From assembly GCF_900112425.1 (NCBI RefSeq), contig NZ_FOLP01000001.1, positions 186,001-250,000 on the forward strand: a DNA stretch of 64,000 bases, given 5' to 3'. Source of the DNA: Variovorax sp. OK212 (GTDB lineage Bacteria; Pseudomonadota; Gammaproteobacteria; Burkholderiales; Burkholderiaceae_C). How positions within the stretch are numbered: the stretch's first letter is position 1; the number at the start of each line of letters is the position of its first letter. The notes under the pieces were generated by a model. It was not told where the DNA came from. It made no database searches and was given only the letters and a program-made list of their open reading frames with translations. This document shows, piece after piece, positions 55,731 to 64,000 of the stretch. The position numbers and the translations under genes are program-made.

Positions 55731-56087
55731 TGAAGCACGCCAGACCGCCGCTGGTGCAAGCCCGAAAGGGACGACGCCGCAAGGCGCCGTGTCGAAAGAC
55801 CGCACTGGAGGAACGTCCGGACTGCACAGGACAGCGCAGGAGTTAACGACTCTCCACCGTGAGGTGAGGATCAGAGCAACAGAGACGAGCCGATTGAGTT
55901 CGGGTGAAACGGGCAATCTCTGCGCGCAGCAACACCAAGTAGGCCAGTATCGAGGTGGTTCCGCTGAGCTGGCGGGTAGGTGGCATCGAGCCGTTTGGCG
56001 ACAAACGGCCCAGAGTAATGGCGGTCACGCCGGAGTCTTCGCAAGAGGGCTCCGGTGCACAGAATCCGGCTTATCGGCGAGCTTCAC
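55731..56087 (+). ncRNA. rnpB: RNase P RNA (class A)
   Basis: The conserved segments of the M1-type RNA are all here in order: GAGGAACGTCCGGACTGCACAGG (P4 5' side and flanks), AGGAGTTAACGACT, GGGTGAAACGGGCAATCTCTGCGCGCAGC, ACCAAGTAGGCCAGTATCGAGGTGGTTC, CAGAGTAATGGCGGTC, and near the 3' end ACAGAATCCGGCTTATCGGC. The outer stem GAAGC...GCTTC sets the ends at about 55,731 and 56,087. GATAAT at 55,717-55,722 is a plausible -10 element. It processes tRNA 5' ends with RnpA. Ends are approximate (±10 bases). Confidence 0.92.
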
Positions 56088-56150
56088 ACTTTTCTTTCAG
56101 CCGGCGCAGCCAGCGCCGTGCTTCAGGCGCCGTGCTTCGAGCGCCGTCCC

Positions 56151-56543
56151 TCAGGCGGACAGGTCGCCTTGCGGCAGCCGGTGCAGGGCGTAGCAGCGCC
56201 GCAAGCTGTCGATCCACGCCGATGACACGCCCGCGAGCGATGCCTCGAGGATGAGGCCGGCGTCGTCGGACACATAGGCCGCGAGTTCCGGGTCGCCCGT
56301 GCGTTCGGCCGTGTTCTTGAACACCCATTCCCGCAGGTCTTTCGAACCCGCTTCCTGTTCGTGGCGCGCCGCTTCCGGCTGGCCCTTGCCGGCGTCGTCC
56401 ACATCGGCGGCCGCGAGCGACCACGCGGCGTCGAACGGCGCTTCGTCGCGCGCATCCAGGTAGTCGTCCACCGAAAAGCCCGGCAGGGCCATCGCTTGCG
56501 CCAGCGTGGCTTCGATATCGCGTTTGAGCTGTTCCACGTCCAT
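56151..56543 (-). CDS. Hypothetical protein
   Basis: 130 residues, acidic, soluble, no recognised domain. It starts MDVEQLKRDIEATLAQAMALPGFSVDDYLDARDEAPFDAAW and contains GSKDLREWVFKNTAERTGDPELAAYVSDDAGLILEASLAGVSSAWIDSLRRCYALHRLPQGDLSA. Two helix-rich halves are evident. Codon use is normal for the window. Converges on rnpB and is divergent from the MarR gene, across a 91-bp gap. Confidence 0.68.
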   Translation of the reverse strand: MDVEQLKRDIEATLAQAMALPGFSVDDYLDARDEAPFDAAWSLAAADVDDAGKGQPEAARHEQEAGSKDLREWVFKNTAERTGDPELAAYVSDDAGLILEASLAGVSSAWIDSLRRCYALHRLPQGDLSA

Positions 56544-56584
56544 CCGGCCGATTCTCCCGCTCGTTGCCGCACGGGCTGCACGGA

Positions 56585-56625
56585 TTAGTAGTTACCCCTA
56601 TAATCGATAGCAGACTAACTATTAG
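56585..56625. promoter_or_regulatory. Candidate MarR operator and promoter of the efflux operon
   Basis: Inverted arms TTAGTAGTTA (56,585-56,594) and TAACTATTAG (56,616-56,625) match at 8 of 10 positions and flank the -10 element TATAAT (56,599-56,604). Located 10-50 bp before the GTG start of the MarR gene, so bound repressor would occlude the promoter. Confidence 0.62.
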
Positions 56626-56634
56626 GCAGCTACC

Positions 56635-57156
56635 GTGACCGACCCCGAAACCTCCCGGCAGACACGCGCACAGGCGCTGATGCGGCTCGGCACGTCGCTT
56701 TCGGTGCTGCAGCGCGGCTACCGCGCCGCGGCCGACAAGGCGGTGGCGCACGTGGGCGTGTCGCAGACGCTGGCCTACCCGATCGTGATGCTCGGGCGCA
56801 TGAACGGCGAGGTGCGCCAGGGCGTGCTGGCCGAGGCGCTCGGCATCGAAGGCCCGTCGCTGGTGCGCTCGGTCGACCAGCTGGTGGAAGCCGGCCTGGT
56901 CGAACGCCGCGAAGACCCGGCCGACCGCCGGGCCAAGACCCTGCACCTCACCGAGGCCGGCAAGGCCACCTGCGCGCCCATCGAGGCCTCGCTGGTGCTG
57001 ATGCGCGCGTCGCTGTTCGACGGCGTGTCCGACGAGGACGTGGCCGCCTGCCTGCGCGTGTTCGGCGTGCTCGAGGAGCGCATGGGCGTTCGCGCCGTGC
57101 TGACGCCCCCGCCGCCGCAAGCCGTGCCGCCGCAGGAACGGGAAGGGCGCAAATAA
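56635..57156 (+). CDS. MarR-family transcriptional regulator
   Basis: 173 residues. Winged helix-turn-helix core: VAHVGVSQTLAYPIVMLGRMNGEVRQGVLAEALGIEGPSLVRSVDQLVEAGLVERREDPADRRAKTLHLTEAG (about residues 40-110). The DPADRRAK wing is typical of MarR proteins. GTG start. First gene of the efflux operon: the next gene starts immediately after its stop codon. It most likely represses its own promoter through the inverted repeat just upstream and is released by an aromatic effector. Confidence 0.88.
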   Translation: MTDPETSRQTRAQALMRLGTSLSVLQRGYRAAADKAVAHVGVSQTLAYPIVMLGRMNGEVRQGVLAEALGIEGPSLVRSVDQLVEAGLVERREDPADRRAKTLHLTEAGKATCAPIEASLVLMRASLFDGVSDEDVAACLRVFGVLEERMGVRAVLTPPPPQAVPPQEREGRK

Positions 57157-59319
57157 ATGGCCGGGCTCTCTCTTCCGCGCTTCAGCCGCGCGGAGCTCCT
57201 GTTTTCCGGCAAGAGCTTCGCCGCCGCCATGCTGGCGATGTACCTGGCCAGCCGCGCCGGCCTGCCGCGCCCCTTCTGGGCGCTCATGACCACCTACGTC
57301 GTGGCGCACCCGCTGGCCGGTGCCGTGCGCTCCAAGGCGCTGTACCGCTTCTGCGGCACGCTCATCGGCAGCACCGCCACCGTGCTGCTGGTGCCCGCGC
57401 TGTCCAACGCGCCCGAGCTGCTCACGCTGGTGCTCGCGCTGTGGGTCGGCCTGTGCCTGTGCATCTCGCTGTTCGACCGCACGCCGCGCTCCTACGTGTT
57501 CATGCTCGCGGGCTACACGGCCGCGCTGATCGGCTTTCCGTCGGTGCAGACGCCGCTCGCGCTGTTCGACACCGCCGTGGCGCGCGTGGAAGAAATCGGC
57601 CTGGGCATCTTCTGCGCCACGCTGGTCCACAGCCTGGTGTTCCCCGCGGGGCTCGCGCCGACCGTGCTGGGCCTGCTCGACCGCACGCTGGTCGATGCGC
57701 GCAAGTGGCTCGGCGACCTGCTGCAGCCTGCGGGCCGCGCCGGTGGAACAGGTGCTGCCGGTGGCACGGCCGATGCCGACCCCAAGCGCCTCGACGACGA
57801 CCGCCGCCGCCTCGCCGGCGACATCACGCAGCTGCGCCTGCTCTCCACCCACGTGCCCTTCGACACCACGCACCTGCGCTGGACCGCCGGCGCCATCCGC
57901 GCGATGCAGGACCGCGTGGCCGCGCTCACGCCCGCGCTGTCCGCCGTCGAAGACCGGCTGCAGGCGCTCGAACAGGCCGAAGGCCGGCTCGCGCCCGACG
58001 TTGCCGCCGTGCTTGCACAAGCCGCGCAATGGCTGCGCGACGAAGCCGAGCCCACCGGCGACGCCGCGGCGCGCGCCCAGCGGCTGCAGGCCCTGCGCCG
58101 CGCCATCGACACGCTGAGCACCATGCCCGCCACGGCTGCCGGCACTGCCGCGCAACCCACCCCCTGGGGCCGCGCCCTGCGCATCGGCCTGGCCGGCCGG
58201 CTCGAGGAACTCGTCGACGGCTGGAACGCCTGCGCGCAACTTCGCCTCGACATCGACGAAGGCCTGAAGGGCGCCGCGCCGCTGCGCCGCACCGCCGCGC
58301 TCGGCAGCCGTGTGCTGCACCGCGACTACGGCATGGCGCTGCTGTCGGCGCTGGCCGCCGTCATCGCCATCTGCCTGTGCGGCGCGTTCTGGATCATCAC
58401 CGGCTGGCCTTCGGGTTCGGCCGCGCCCATGATGGCCGCCGTTTTCTGCTGCTTCTTCGCCACCATGGACGACCCCGTGCCGGCGATCCACGGTTTCCTG
58501 AAGTGGACGCTGTGGTCCATTCCCGTCTCCGCGCTCTACGTGCTGGTGCTCATGCCCACCGTGCAGGACTTCGGCATGCTCGCTCTGATCTGCGCGCCGC
58601 TGTTCCTGCTGCTGGGCGTCTACATGGCGCGGCCCACGCACTTCATGGCCGCGATGGCGCTGATCTTCGGCGTGGCCGGCACGCTCGCGCTGCACGACAC
58701 CGCCAGCTCCGACCTCGTGAGCTTCACCAACGGCATGATCGGCCAGATCGTCGGCGTGGTGGTCGCGGCGCGTGTCACCCGCCTCGTGCGTTCGGTGGGC
58801 GCCGACTGGAGCGCGCGGCGCATCCAGCGCGCCACCTGGCGCGAGCTCGGCGACATGGCCGCTTCTTCGCAGCCGCAGTACGCGCAAAGCGACGCCTACG
58901 CCGTTCGCATGCTCGACCGCATCGGCCTGCTCGCGCCGCGCATCGCGCAGGCCGGCGGCACCGTCGAGGGCGTGGCCGCGAACGACGCGCTGCGCGACCT
59001 GCGCATGGGCGCCGACATCGCCGTGCTGCAGCGCGTGCGCGCGCAGCTGCCGATGGCCACTTCGGCCGCGCTGCTGGGCGGCATCTCGCGCTTCTTCCGC
59101 CAGCGCGGCGAAGGCCGCATGAACCCGCGCCCGCCGGGCCTGCTGACGCAGATCGACGAAGCCCTGGGCGCCCTGCTGGCCGAGCGCAACGCGTCGTCTT
59201 CCGCGGCTTCCCGCGCGGCCGTCACCGCTCTGGTCGGCCTGCGCCGCAACCTCTTTCCCGACGCGCCGCCCATGCTGGCGAGCGCGCCCGTGCCAGTCAT
59301 TCAAGGAGCGTCCGCATGA
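57157..59319 (+). CDS. FUSC-family inner-membrane efflux protein (AaeB-like)
   Basis: 720 residues. Two hydrophobic blocks of several helices each (about 20-165 and 390-530) with a large cytoplasmic linker, the arrangement of the aromatic-acid exporter family (FUSC/AaeB, fusaric acid resistance). Visible pieces: FSGKSFAAAMLAMYLASRAGLPRPFWALMTTYVVAHPLAGAVRSKALYRFCGTLIGSTATVLL and the second-half equivalent AFWIITGWPSGSAAPMMAAVFCCFFATMDDPVPAIHGFLKWT. It exports organic acids with a membrane-fusion protein. The stop overlaps the DUF1656 start by 4 bp. Confidence 0.87.
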   Translation: MAGLSLPRFSRAELLFSGKSFAAAMLAMYLASRAGLPRPFWALMTTYVVAHPLAGAVRSKALYRFCGTLIGSTATVLLVPALSNAPELLTLVLALWVGLCLCISLFDRTPRSYVFMLAGYTAALIGFPSVQTPLALFDTAVARVEEIGLGIFCATLVHSLVFPAGLAPTVLGLLDRTLVDARKWLGDLLQPAGRAGGTGAAGGTADADPKRLDDDRRRLAGDITQLRLLSTHVPFDTTHLRWTAGAIRAMQDRVAALTPALSAVEDRLQALEQAEGRLAPDVAAVLAQAAQWLRDEAEPTGDAAARAQRLQALRRAIDTLSTMPATAAGTAAQPTPWGRALRIGLAGRLEELVDGWNACAQLRLDIDEGLKGAAPLRRTAALGSRVLHRDYGMALLSALAAVIAICLCGAFWIITGWPSGSAAPMMAAVFCCFFATMDDPVPAIHGFLKWTLWSIPVSALYVLVLMPTVQDFGMLALICAPLFLLLGVYMARPTHFMAAMALIFGVAGTLALHDTASSDLVSFTNGMIGQIVGVVVAARVTRLVRSVGADWSARRIQRATWRELGDMAASSQPQYAQSDAYAVRMLDRIGLLAPRIAQAGGTVEGVAANDALRDLRMGADIAVLQRVRAQLPMATSAALLGGISRFFRQRGEGRMNPRPPGLLTQIDEALGALLAERNASSSAASRAAVTALVGLRRNLFPDAPPMLASAPVPVIQGASA

Positions 59320-59522
59320 TCGGCGAAGCCAGTTTCTACGGCCTGTACCTGCCCTGGATCATGGTGCTGGCGCTCGGCGCCTTCGCGGCCCTGTGGGCCG
59401 TGCGCCGCCTGCTCGCGGCCACCGGCGTCTACCGCTGGGTGTGGCACCCCGCGCTGTTCGACATGGCGCTGTACCTGCTGCTGCTCTACGCGCTGAGCCG
59501 CGCGACCTCTTACCTTCAATAA
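59316..59522 (+). CDS. DUF1656 small membrane protein (AaeX-like)
   Basis: 68 residues, two transmembrane helices (LYLPWIMVLALGAFAALWAV and LFDMALYLLLLYALSRATSYL). Usual companion of FUSC/AaeA operons, equivalent to AaeX, of unknown function. ATGA overlap with the FUSC gene and 15 bp to the HlyD gene. Confidence 0.85.
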   Translation: MIGEASFYGLYLPWIMVLALGAFAALWAVRRLLAATGVYRWVWHPALFDMALYLLLLYALSRATSYLQ

Positions 59523-59537
59523 ATTAACGAGATTCCC

Positions 59538-60473
59538 ATGAAAGCCAGTCCTTCCTTCGACAACCCCTGGGCCCAGCGCCTGGGGCGTGTTCTTCTGACC
59601 GTCGTGGTGGTGGCCGCCGCCGTGTGGGCGGGCCTGCGCCTGTGGGACCACTACGAACTCGCGCCGTGGACGCGCGACGGCCGCGTGCGCGCCAACGTCG
59701 TGCAGATCGCACCCGACGTGTCGGGCCTGGTCACGGCCGTGCCCATTCGCGACAACCAGTCGGTGGCCGCCGGCACGCTGCTGTTCGAGGTGGACCGCGC
59801 GCGCTACGACCTCGCCGTGCGCCAGGCCCAGGCCGCGCTGTCGGCCCAGCGCGCCATGAGCGCCCAGGTGCAGCGCGAGAACCAGCGCAACGTGGGGCTC
59901 GACGACCTCATCTCCAAGGAGTCGCGCGAGCAGACCCGTTCGCGCGTCGAGCAGATGCAGGCTGCCGTCGCGCAGGCCGAAGTGGCGCTCGACTCGGCCC
60001 GCCTCAACCTGCAGCGCGCCGAAGTGCGCGCGCCCACCGACGGCCTGGTGACCAACCTCGACCTGCGCCAGGGCAGCTACGCCGCGGCCGGCCGTCCGGT
60101 GCTCGCGCTGGTCGACGCGCAGTCGTTCTACGTCGAAGGCTACTTCGAGGAAACCAAGCTGCCGCGCATCCACCTCGGCGACCGCGTGCGCGTGACGCCC
60201 ATGGGCGGCGGCGCGGTGCTCGAAGGCGCGGTCGACAGCGTGGCCGCCGGCATTGCCGACCACGACCGCTCCACCAGCGCCAACCTGCTGCCCAGCGTGA
60301 ACCCCACGTTCAACTGGGTGCGCCTGGCGCAGCGCATTCCGGTGCGCATCAAGCTCGACCCGCTGCCGCAGGGCGCGCGGCTGGTCGCGGGCCAGACGGT
60401 CACGGTGCAGGTGCTGGAGAACAAGGCGGCGCGCAACGCCGCAGCAACGGCGCCTGCCGCACAGAAGGGGTGA
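59538..60473 (+). CDS. HlyD-family membrane-fusion protein (AaeA/EmrA-like)
   Basis: 311 residues. One N-terminal transmembrane anchor (about 18-38), then a biotinyl-lipoyl-like hairpin: ELAPWTRDGRVRANVVQIAPDVSGLVTAVPIRDNQSVAAGTLLFEVDRARYDLAVRQAQAAL, a coiled coil, EVRAPTDGLVTNLDLRQGSYAAAGRPVLALVDAQSFYVEGYFEETKLPRIHLGDRVRVTPMGGGAVLEGAVDSVAAGI. It links the inner-membrane FUSC pump to an outer-membrane channel. The partner channel is the next gene. Confidence 0.9.
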   Translation: MKASPSFDNPWAQRLGRVLLTVVVVAAAVWAGLRLWDHYELAPWTRDGRVRANVVQIAPDVSGLVTAVPIRDNQSVAAGTLLFEVDRARYDLAVRQAQAALSAQRAMSAQVQRENQRNVGLDDLISKESREQTRSRVEQMQAAVAQAEVALDSARLNLQRAEVRAPTDGLVTNLDLRQGSYAAAGRPVLALVDAQSFYVEGYFEETKLPRIHLGDRVRVTPMGGGAVLEGAVDSVAAGIADHDRSTSANLLPSVNPTFNWVRLAQRIPVRIKLDPLPQGARLVAGQTVTVQVLENKAARNAAATAPAAQKG

Positions 60474-60478
60474 ATCAC

Positions 60479-61954
60479 ATGACCGGCTTCGCATTCCGCA
60501 TCGCGGCGCTGGCCGCCGCGGCCGGGCTCGCCGCCTGCGCCGCGGTCGGCCCCGACTACCACCAGCCGCCCGAGGCGCTGGCCAGCCAGGCCGGCGCCGC
60601 ACGGCCTTTCGCCGAGGCTCCCGCCAACGCCGCGCCGCTGCCCGCGCACTGGTGGCGCCTGTACCACGACCCGCTGCTCGACAAGCTCGTGGCGCAGGCC
60701 CTGGCCCACAACACCGACCTGCGCCAGGCCGTGGCCAACCTCGAGCGCGAACGCGCCATCGAGGACGAAGTGGCCGGCGCCAAGTACCCCACCATCGGCG
60801 TGAACGGCGGCCCGTCGTTCGGCCACGTGTCGGGCCTGTCGCTGCTGCAGAAGGGCTACGAGCCGCCGAGCACCTTCAACTACAGCGCGGGCGCCTCGCT
60901 GTCCTACCAGGTCGACCTGTTCGGCCAGATCCGCCGCGGCATCGAGGCCTCGCAGGCCAACACCCAGGCCGCCGAAGCCGCGCTCGACCTGGTGCGCGTG
61001 AACGTGGCAGCGGGCACCGCGCGTGCCTATGCCGAGGCCTGCTCGAGCGGCCTTCGCCTGCAGATCGCGCAGAAGTCGGTGTCGCTTCAGCAGGACGCCG
61101 TGAACGTCACCGACCGCCTGCAGCGCGCGGGCCGCGCCGGCGCCATCGACGCCAACCGCGCCCGCGCGCAGCTGCAGCAGCTCAATGCCTCGCTGCCGCC
61201 GCTCAAGGCCGAACGCCAGGGCGCGCTGTACCGCCTGGCCACGCTCACCGGCGCGCTGCCGCAAGACTTTCCGCGCGAGGTGGCCGACTGCACCGTGCCG
61301 CCGCGCGTGGCCGGCGCGCTGCCGGTCGGCGACGGCGCCGCGCTGCTGCGCCGCCGCCCCGACATCCGCCAGGCCGAACGCAGCCTTGCCGCATCGACCG
61401 CGCGCATCGGCGTGGCCACGGCCGACCTGTACCCGAAGATCACGCTGGGCCTGTCGGGCTCGTCGGTGGGCCATGCCGACGGCTTCGGCCGCAAGGACAC
61501 CTTCGCGTGGAGCCTCGGCCCGCTGATTTCGTGGACCCTGCCCAACACCGGCGTCGTGCAGTCGCACATCGTGCAGGCCGAGGCCGGCACGCGCGCCGCG
61601 CTCGCCAGGTTCGACGGCACCGTGCTCACCGCGCTGCGCGAGACCGAGACCGCGCTCGGCACCTACGCCCGCGAGCTCGACCGCCATGCCGCGCTGCAGG
61701 CCGCGCGCGACGAGAGCGCCAAGGTCGCCGCGCAGGCGCGCCAGCTGTACCAGAATGGCCGCACCGCCTACCTCGACTCGCTCGACGCCGAGCGCTCGCT
61801 GGCCACCAGCGAAGCGGCGCTCGCGGCCAGCGAGGCGCAGCTGGCCGACGACCAGGTCGTGCTGTTCATGGCACTGGGCGGGGGCTGGGAGCCGGCCGAT
61901 GACAACCTGGCGCAAGGCGCCACGCCAACCGAAGCGACGAACACCAAGCAATGA
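60479..61954 (+). CDS. NodT-family outer-membrane efflux lipoprotein (TolC-like)
   Basis: 491 residues. Lipobox LAAC (Cys about residue 20), then VGPDYHQPPEAL, typical of NodT-type RND/aromatic efflux channels. Two TolC-like helical repeats are visible (HNTDLRQAVANLERERAIEDE...LVRVNVAAGTARAYAEACSSGLRLQIAQKSVSLQQDAVNVTDRL and RETETALGTYARELDRHAALQAARDESAKVAAQARQLYQNGRTAYLDSLDAERSL). Serves as the outer-membrane part of the FUSC/HlyD export system. Five bases separate it from the HlyD stop codon. Confidence 0.9.
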   Translation: MTGFAFRIAALAAAAGLAACAAVGPDYHQPPEALASQAGAARPFAEAPANAAPLPAHWWRLYHDPLLDKLVAQALAHNTDLRQAVANLERERAIEDEVAGAKYPTIGVNGGPSFGHVSGLSLLQKGYEPPSTFNYSAGASLSYQVDLFGQIRRGIEASQANTQAAEAALDLVRVNVAAGTARAYAEACSSGLRLQIAQKSVSLQQDAVNVTDRLQRAGRAGAIDANRARAQLQQLNASLPPLKAERQGALYRLATLTGALPQDFPREVADCTVPPRVAGALPVGDGAALLRRRPDIRQAERSLAASTARIGVATADLYPKITLGLSGSSVGHADGFGRKDTFAWSLGPLISWTLPNTGVVQSHIVQAEAGTRAALARFDGTVLTALRETETALGTYARELDRHAALQAARDESAKVAAQARQLYQNGRTAYLDSLDAERSLATSEAALAASEAQLADDQVVLFMALGGGWEPADDNLAQGATPTEATNTKQ

Positions 61955-61964
61955 CCACCAAGCA

Positions 61965-63188
61965 ATGACCGTCACCGCAGCAACCACCGAGCCGCAGCGC
62001 CGCCCGCACGCACCGCTGTGGCTGCTCGCGTTGGTCACCTTCAGCGGCACGCTGGCCATGCACATCTTCGTGCCCGCGCTGCCCATCGCCGCGAAGAGCC
62101 TGGGCGCCGGCATGGGCGCCATGCAGATGACGGTGAGCCTCTACATCTTCGGCCTCGCCGTGGGGCAGCTGGTGTACGGCCCGCTGGCCGACCGCTACGG
62201 CCGCCGCCCGGTGCTGCTGCTGGGGCTCGGGCTGTACTGCGTGGCCGGCCTTGCGGCTGCCATGGCGCCTGAAGTGCATTCGCTGATCGCGGCGCGGCTG
62301 TTCCAGGCCGTGGGCGGCTGCGCCGGCCTCGTGCTGGGCCGCAGCATCGTGCGCGACACCGCCGAGCCGCAGGAGGCCACGCAACGCCTGGCGTTGATGA
62401 ACCTCATGGTCACCATCGGCCCGAGCCTCGCGCCGCTGATCGGCGGCGCGCTGGCCACCGCGCTGGGCTGGCGCTCGATCTTCTACGCGCTCTTCGCGCT
62501 CGGCGTCATCGGCTTCCTGGCCACCTGGCGCCTGCTGCCCGAAACCGGCGCACCGGGTGCCAGCGTGAATGCGCGCGACCTGGCGCGCAACTACAGGAAG
62601 CTGCTGGGCTCGCCGGCCTTCCTGGGCTTCTCGGTGGGCGGCGGTTGCGCCACCACGTCGATGTACGCCTTCATCGCGTCGGCGCCCTTCATCTTCGTGG
62701 ACCAGTTGCACCGGCCCGCGCACGAGGCGGGCATCTACCTGGCCATCCTGGTGTCGGGCGTGTGGCTGGGCAGCTTCCTCACGAGCCACCTGATCTCGCG
62801 CGTGCGCGTCGACCGGCTCATGACGCGATCGAATTCGCTGAGCGTGGCGGCGGCCTTCGTGCTGCTCGGCGCGGCGCTGAGCGGCCACCTCTCGGTGACG
62901 CTCATCGTCGTGTGCATGTTCCTCTACACCGTGGGCGCCGGCATGGCCTCGCCGGCCGCGCTGACGCAGGCGATCAGCGTGAACCCGCAGGTCATCGGCT
63001 CGGCCTCGGGTCTGTACGGCTTCACGCAGATGGCCGTGGGCGCGCTGTGCACGGCGCTCGCCGGCATGGGCCACCGCAACCCCGCGCTGGCCTCGGCCAT
63101 CGTGCTGGCGGGGGCGGGCATCCTGGCGCAGCTGTCGTTCGCGGTGGCGCTGCGCGCGCAGCGGCGCGCGGGCGCGGCCAAGGCGTAG
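61965..63188 (+). CDS. Bcr/CflA-family MFS multidrug exporter
   Basis: 407 residues, about 12 hydrophobic helices. The Bcr/CflA pattern: PLWLLALVTFSGTLAMHIFVPALPIAAKSLGAGMGAMQMTVSLYIFGLAVGQLVYGPLADRYGRRPVLLLGLGLYCVAGLAA, with the GPLADRYGRRPVLL loop between helices 2 and 3. It is 10 bp after the NodT gene stop codon, probably the last gene of the operon; it may export a related compound across the inner membrane. The ATG at 61,965 is the family start. Confidence 0.9.
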   Translation: MTVTAATTEPQRRPHAPLWLLALVTFSGTLAMHIFVPALPIAAKSLGAGMGAMQMTVSLYIFGLAVGQLVYGPLADRYGRRPVLLLGLGLYCVAGLAAAMAPEVHSLIAARLFQAVGGCAGLVLGRSIVRDTAEPQEATQRLALMNLMVTIGPSLAPLIGGALATALGWRSIFYALFALGVIGFLATWRLLPETGAPGASVNARDLARNYRKLLGSPAFLGFSVGGGCATTSMYAFIASAPFIFVDQLHRPAHEAGIYLAILVSGVWLGSFLTSHLISRVRVDRLMTRSNSLSVAAAFVLLGAALSGHLSVTLIVVCMFLYTVGAGMASPAALTQAISVNPQVIGSASGLYGFTQMAVGALCTALAGMGHRNPALASAIVLAGAGILAQLSFAVALRAQRRAGAAKA

Positions 63189-63227
63189 CCAGTGCGCAAT
63201 CAGCGCGTGACCAGCGCGTAGTCAATC

Positions 63228-63782
63228 TCAACGCGTGAACAGCCAGCCGCCCTTCGGCTGGCGCGTCAGCTCATGGCGCTTCACCGCGCGCTCCTCGCCG
63301 TCGTCGCCCACGTAGACCACCTCGAAGCGCAGCAGCTTCGGCGTCACCATCTTCCAGTTCTGGATGCGCTTGACCGTCACGCAGGCGGTCTTGTCGTGGT
63401 ACTGCATCTCGGCCATCGGGGCGCCCTGGAAGCCCGTGCCGTCGAACAGCCGGCCGGACGCGGCGAAGGGGTTGAGCACCGCGCCGTTGCGCGCGGTGAT
63501 GCAGCCCTCGGTGCGCACGAACGACTCGATGGTCGGCGACGCGCTGCGCAGCACCTTGCCGATGGCCGGGCTGGGCGTCTTGCCGTCGAGCGCCTCGCGG
63601 ATGCGCTCCACCTGCTGCTCGGTGATCGGCGCAAGGCCGTCCCGGGTGATCACCGCCGGCGGCGGGGCCGTGGCCGCGGGCGGCGGCGTGGGCTCGAAAA
63701 AACTGCAGCCTGTCACCAGTGCCAGGGGCACGGTGCAAGCGAGAGTAAGGGCAAGGGCGGCGCTCGGTGAGCCGAACTTCAT
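63228..63782 (-). CDS. Lipoprotein of unknown function
   Basis: 184 residues. Lipobox VTGC (Cys about residue 26) after a hydrophobic stretch MKFGSPSAALALTLACTVPLALVT. A Pro/Ala-rich spacer is followed by ITEQQVERIREALDGKTPSPAIGKVLRSASPTIESFVRTEGCITARNGAVLNPFAASGRLFDGTGFQGAPMAEMQYHDKTACVTVKRIQNWKMVTPKLLRFEVVYVGDDGEERAVKRHELTRQPKGGWLFT, a beta-rich part with two cysteines. Not recognised with confidence. Converges on the MFS gene with a 39-bp gap. Confidence 0.72.
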   Translation of the reverse strand: MKFGSPSAALALTLACTVPLALVTGCSFFEPTPPPAATAPPPAVITRDGLAPITEQQVERIREALDGKTPSPAIGKVLRSASPTIESFVRTEGCITARNGAVLNPFAASGRLFDGTGFQGAPMAEMQYHDKTACVTVKRIQNWKMVTPKLLRFEVVYVGDDGEERAVKRHELTRQPKGGWLFTR

Positions 63783-63903
63783 GGCTGAGTCTCCTGTCGG
63801 CGGCACGCGTGTGCCGCAGGCTGAAAATTGCAGTCCGCGAACATGCGGTGCGTCGTCGGGGGCGTTGTCTGGAGCCTCGGGCTCCTGTTGTTGTAGGGGT
63901 GCC

Positions 63904-64000
63904 TCAGAAGCGTTCGTGGGGCGCGAGGTAGCGCCACTGGCCGGGCTGCAGCCCCGCCAGCGGCACGCGGCCGATGCGGATGCGGCGCATCGCAAGAATG
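63904..64000 (-). CDS. Pseudouridine synthase, C-terminal fragment (RluB/RluF-like)
   Basis: Only the last 32 codons are in the window; the rest lies beyond its right end. The tail reads ILAMRRIRIGRVPLAGLQPGQWRYLAPHERF-stop, the MRIRIG...L.PGEWRxL pattern at the C-terminus of RsuA/RluB/RluE/RluF-type pseudouridine synthases. Stop codon at 63,904-63,906. Which member and which rRNA position cannot be decided from this fragment. Confidence 0.65.
   Translation of the reverse strand, partial: ILAMRRIRIGRVPLAGLQPGQWRYLAPHERF

Noticed and set aside
56071..59304. 1077-residue minus-strand open frame
   Set aside because: Antisense to the FUSC and MarR genes and to part of rnpB; composition and lack of domains show it is a shadow.

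Overview
The window is GC-rich, densely coding chromosomal DNA from a betaproteobacterium. I infer Burkholderiales, most likely Comamonadaceae and close to Variovorax. The reasons are the Bug-type (TctC) binding proteins, a GltIJKL system, class III CoA-transferases, a class A RNase P RNA, many TRAP/ABC uptake genes and very strong G/C third-position bias. No tRNA or rRNA gene, CRISPR array, intact insertion sequence or prophage was seen.

Layout. 0.1-3.4 kb: glutamate/aspartate ABC importer gltIJKL. 3.4-9.1 kb: a secreted alpha/beta hydrolase, a methyltransferase, a nucleoside hydrolase, and a dienelactone-hydrolase/tautomerase pair facing a GlxA-type regulator. 9.1-12.1 kb: a DctPQM TRAP importer. 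12.1-14.5 kb: a gene-poor patch with a GreA/B-like protein and a DUF1993 protein, bounded by two inverted copies of a short repeat. 14.5-29.2 kb: one 15-kb run of minus-strand genes (bifunctional hydratase/dehydrogenase, thiolase, two acyl-CoA dehydrogenases, crotonase, CoA-transferase, two Bug binding proteins, CoA ligase, EtfBA, nitronate monooxygenase) facing a LysR regulator. Its gene order follows the pimFABCDE dicarboxylate (pimeloyl-CoA) beta-oxidation operon. 30-33.2 kb: a PAS-GGDEF protein, a YbhB-like lipoprotein and a Rieske protein.

33.2-36.7 kb is the most interesting segment. A textbook LexA/SOS box (CTGT-N8-ACAG) precedes a three-gene, overlapping operon: a radical-SAM protein with a C-terminal helix-hairpin-helix, a DUF4130-UdgX fusion carrying the KRRIH uracil-crosslinking motif, and an unrecognised 193-residue protein. 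This looks like a damage-inducible DNA repair/modification system whose chemistry is largely undescribed.

36.7-46.5 kb: a papain-like peptidase, a DUF2892/ECF sigma/pyrC/NYN/DUF3025 coupled operon, an IgaA/UmoB-like membrane protein, HtpX behind a candidate heat-shock promoter, and two lipoproteins. 46.6-55.7 kb: a ProQ/FinO RNA chaperone, flavin reductase, queuosine-precursor transporter, FAD oxidoreductase, cysteine synthase, SLAC1/TehA transporter, two AraC regulators and a DMT exporter. 55.7-56.1 kb: rnpB. 56.1-63.2 kb: a MarR-controlled AaeB/AaeX/AaeA/NodT aromatic-acid-type efflux operon ending in a Bcr/CflA exporter. The last kilobase holds a lipoprotein and the 3' end of a pseudouridine synthase gene.

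Taken together the genes describe a metabolically versatile soil or plant-associated heterotroph with strong uptake of organic acids and amino acids, dicarboxylate oxidation and solvent/aromatic efflux. All functional statements come from reading the sequence and from memory of protein families; no database search was run.
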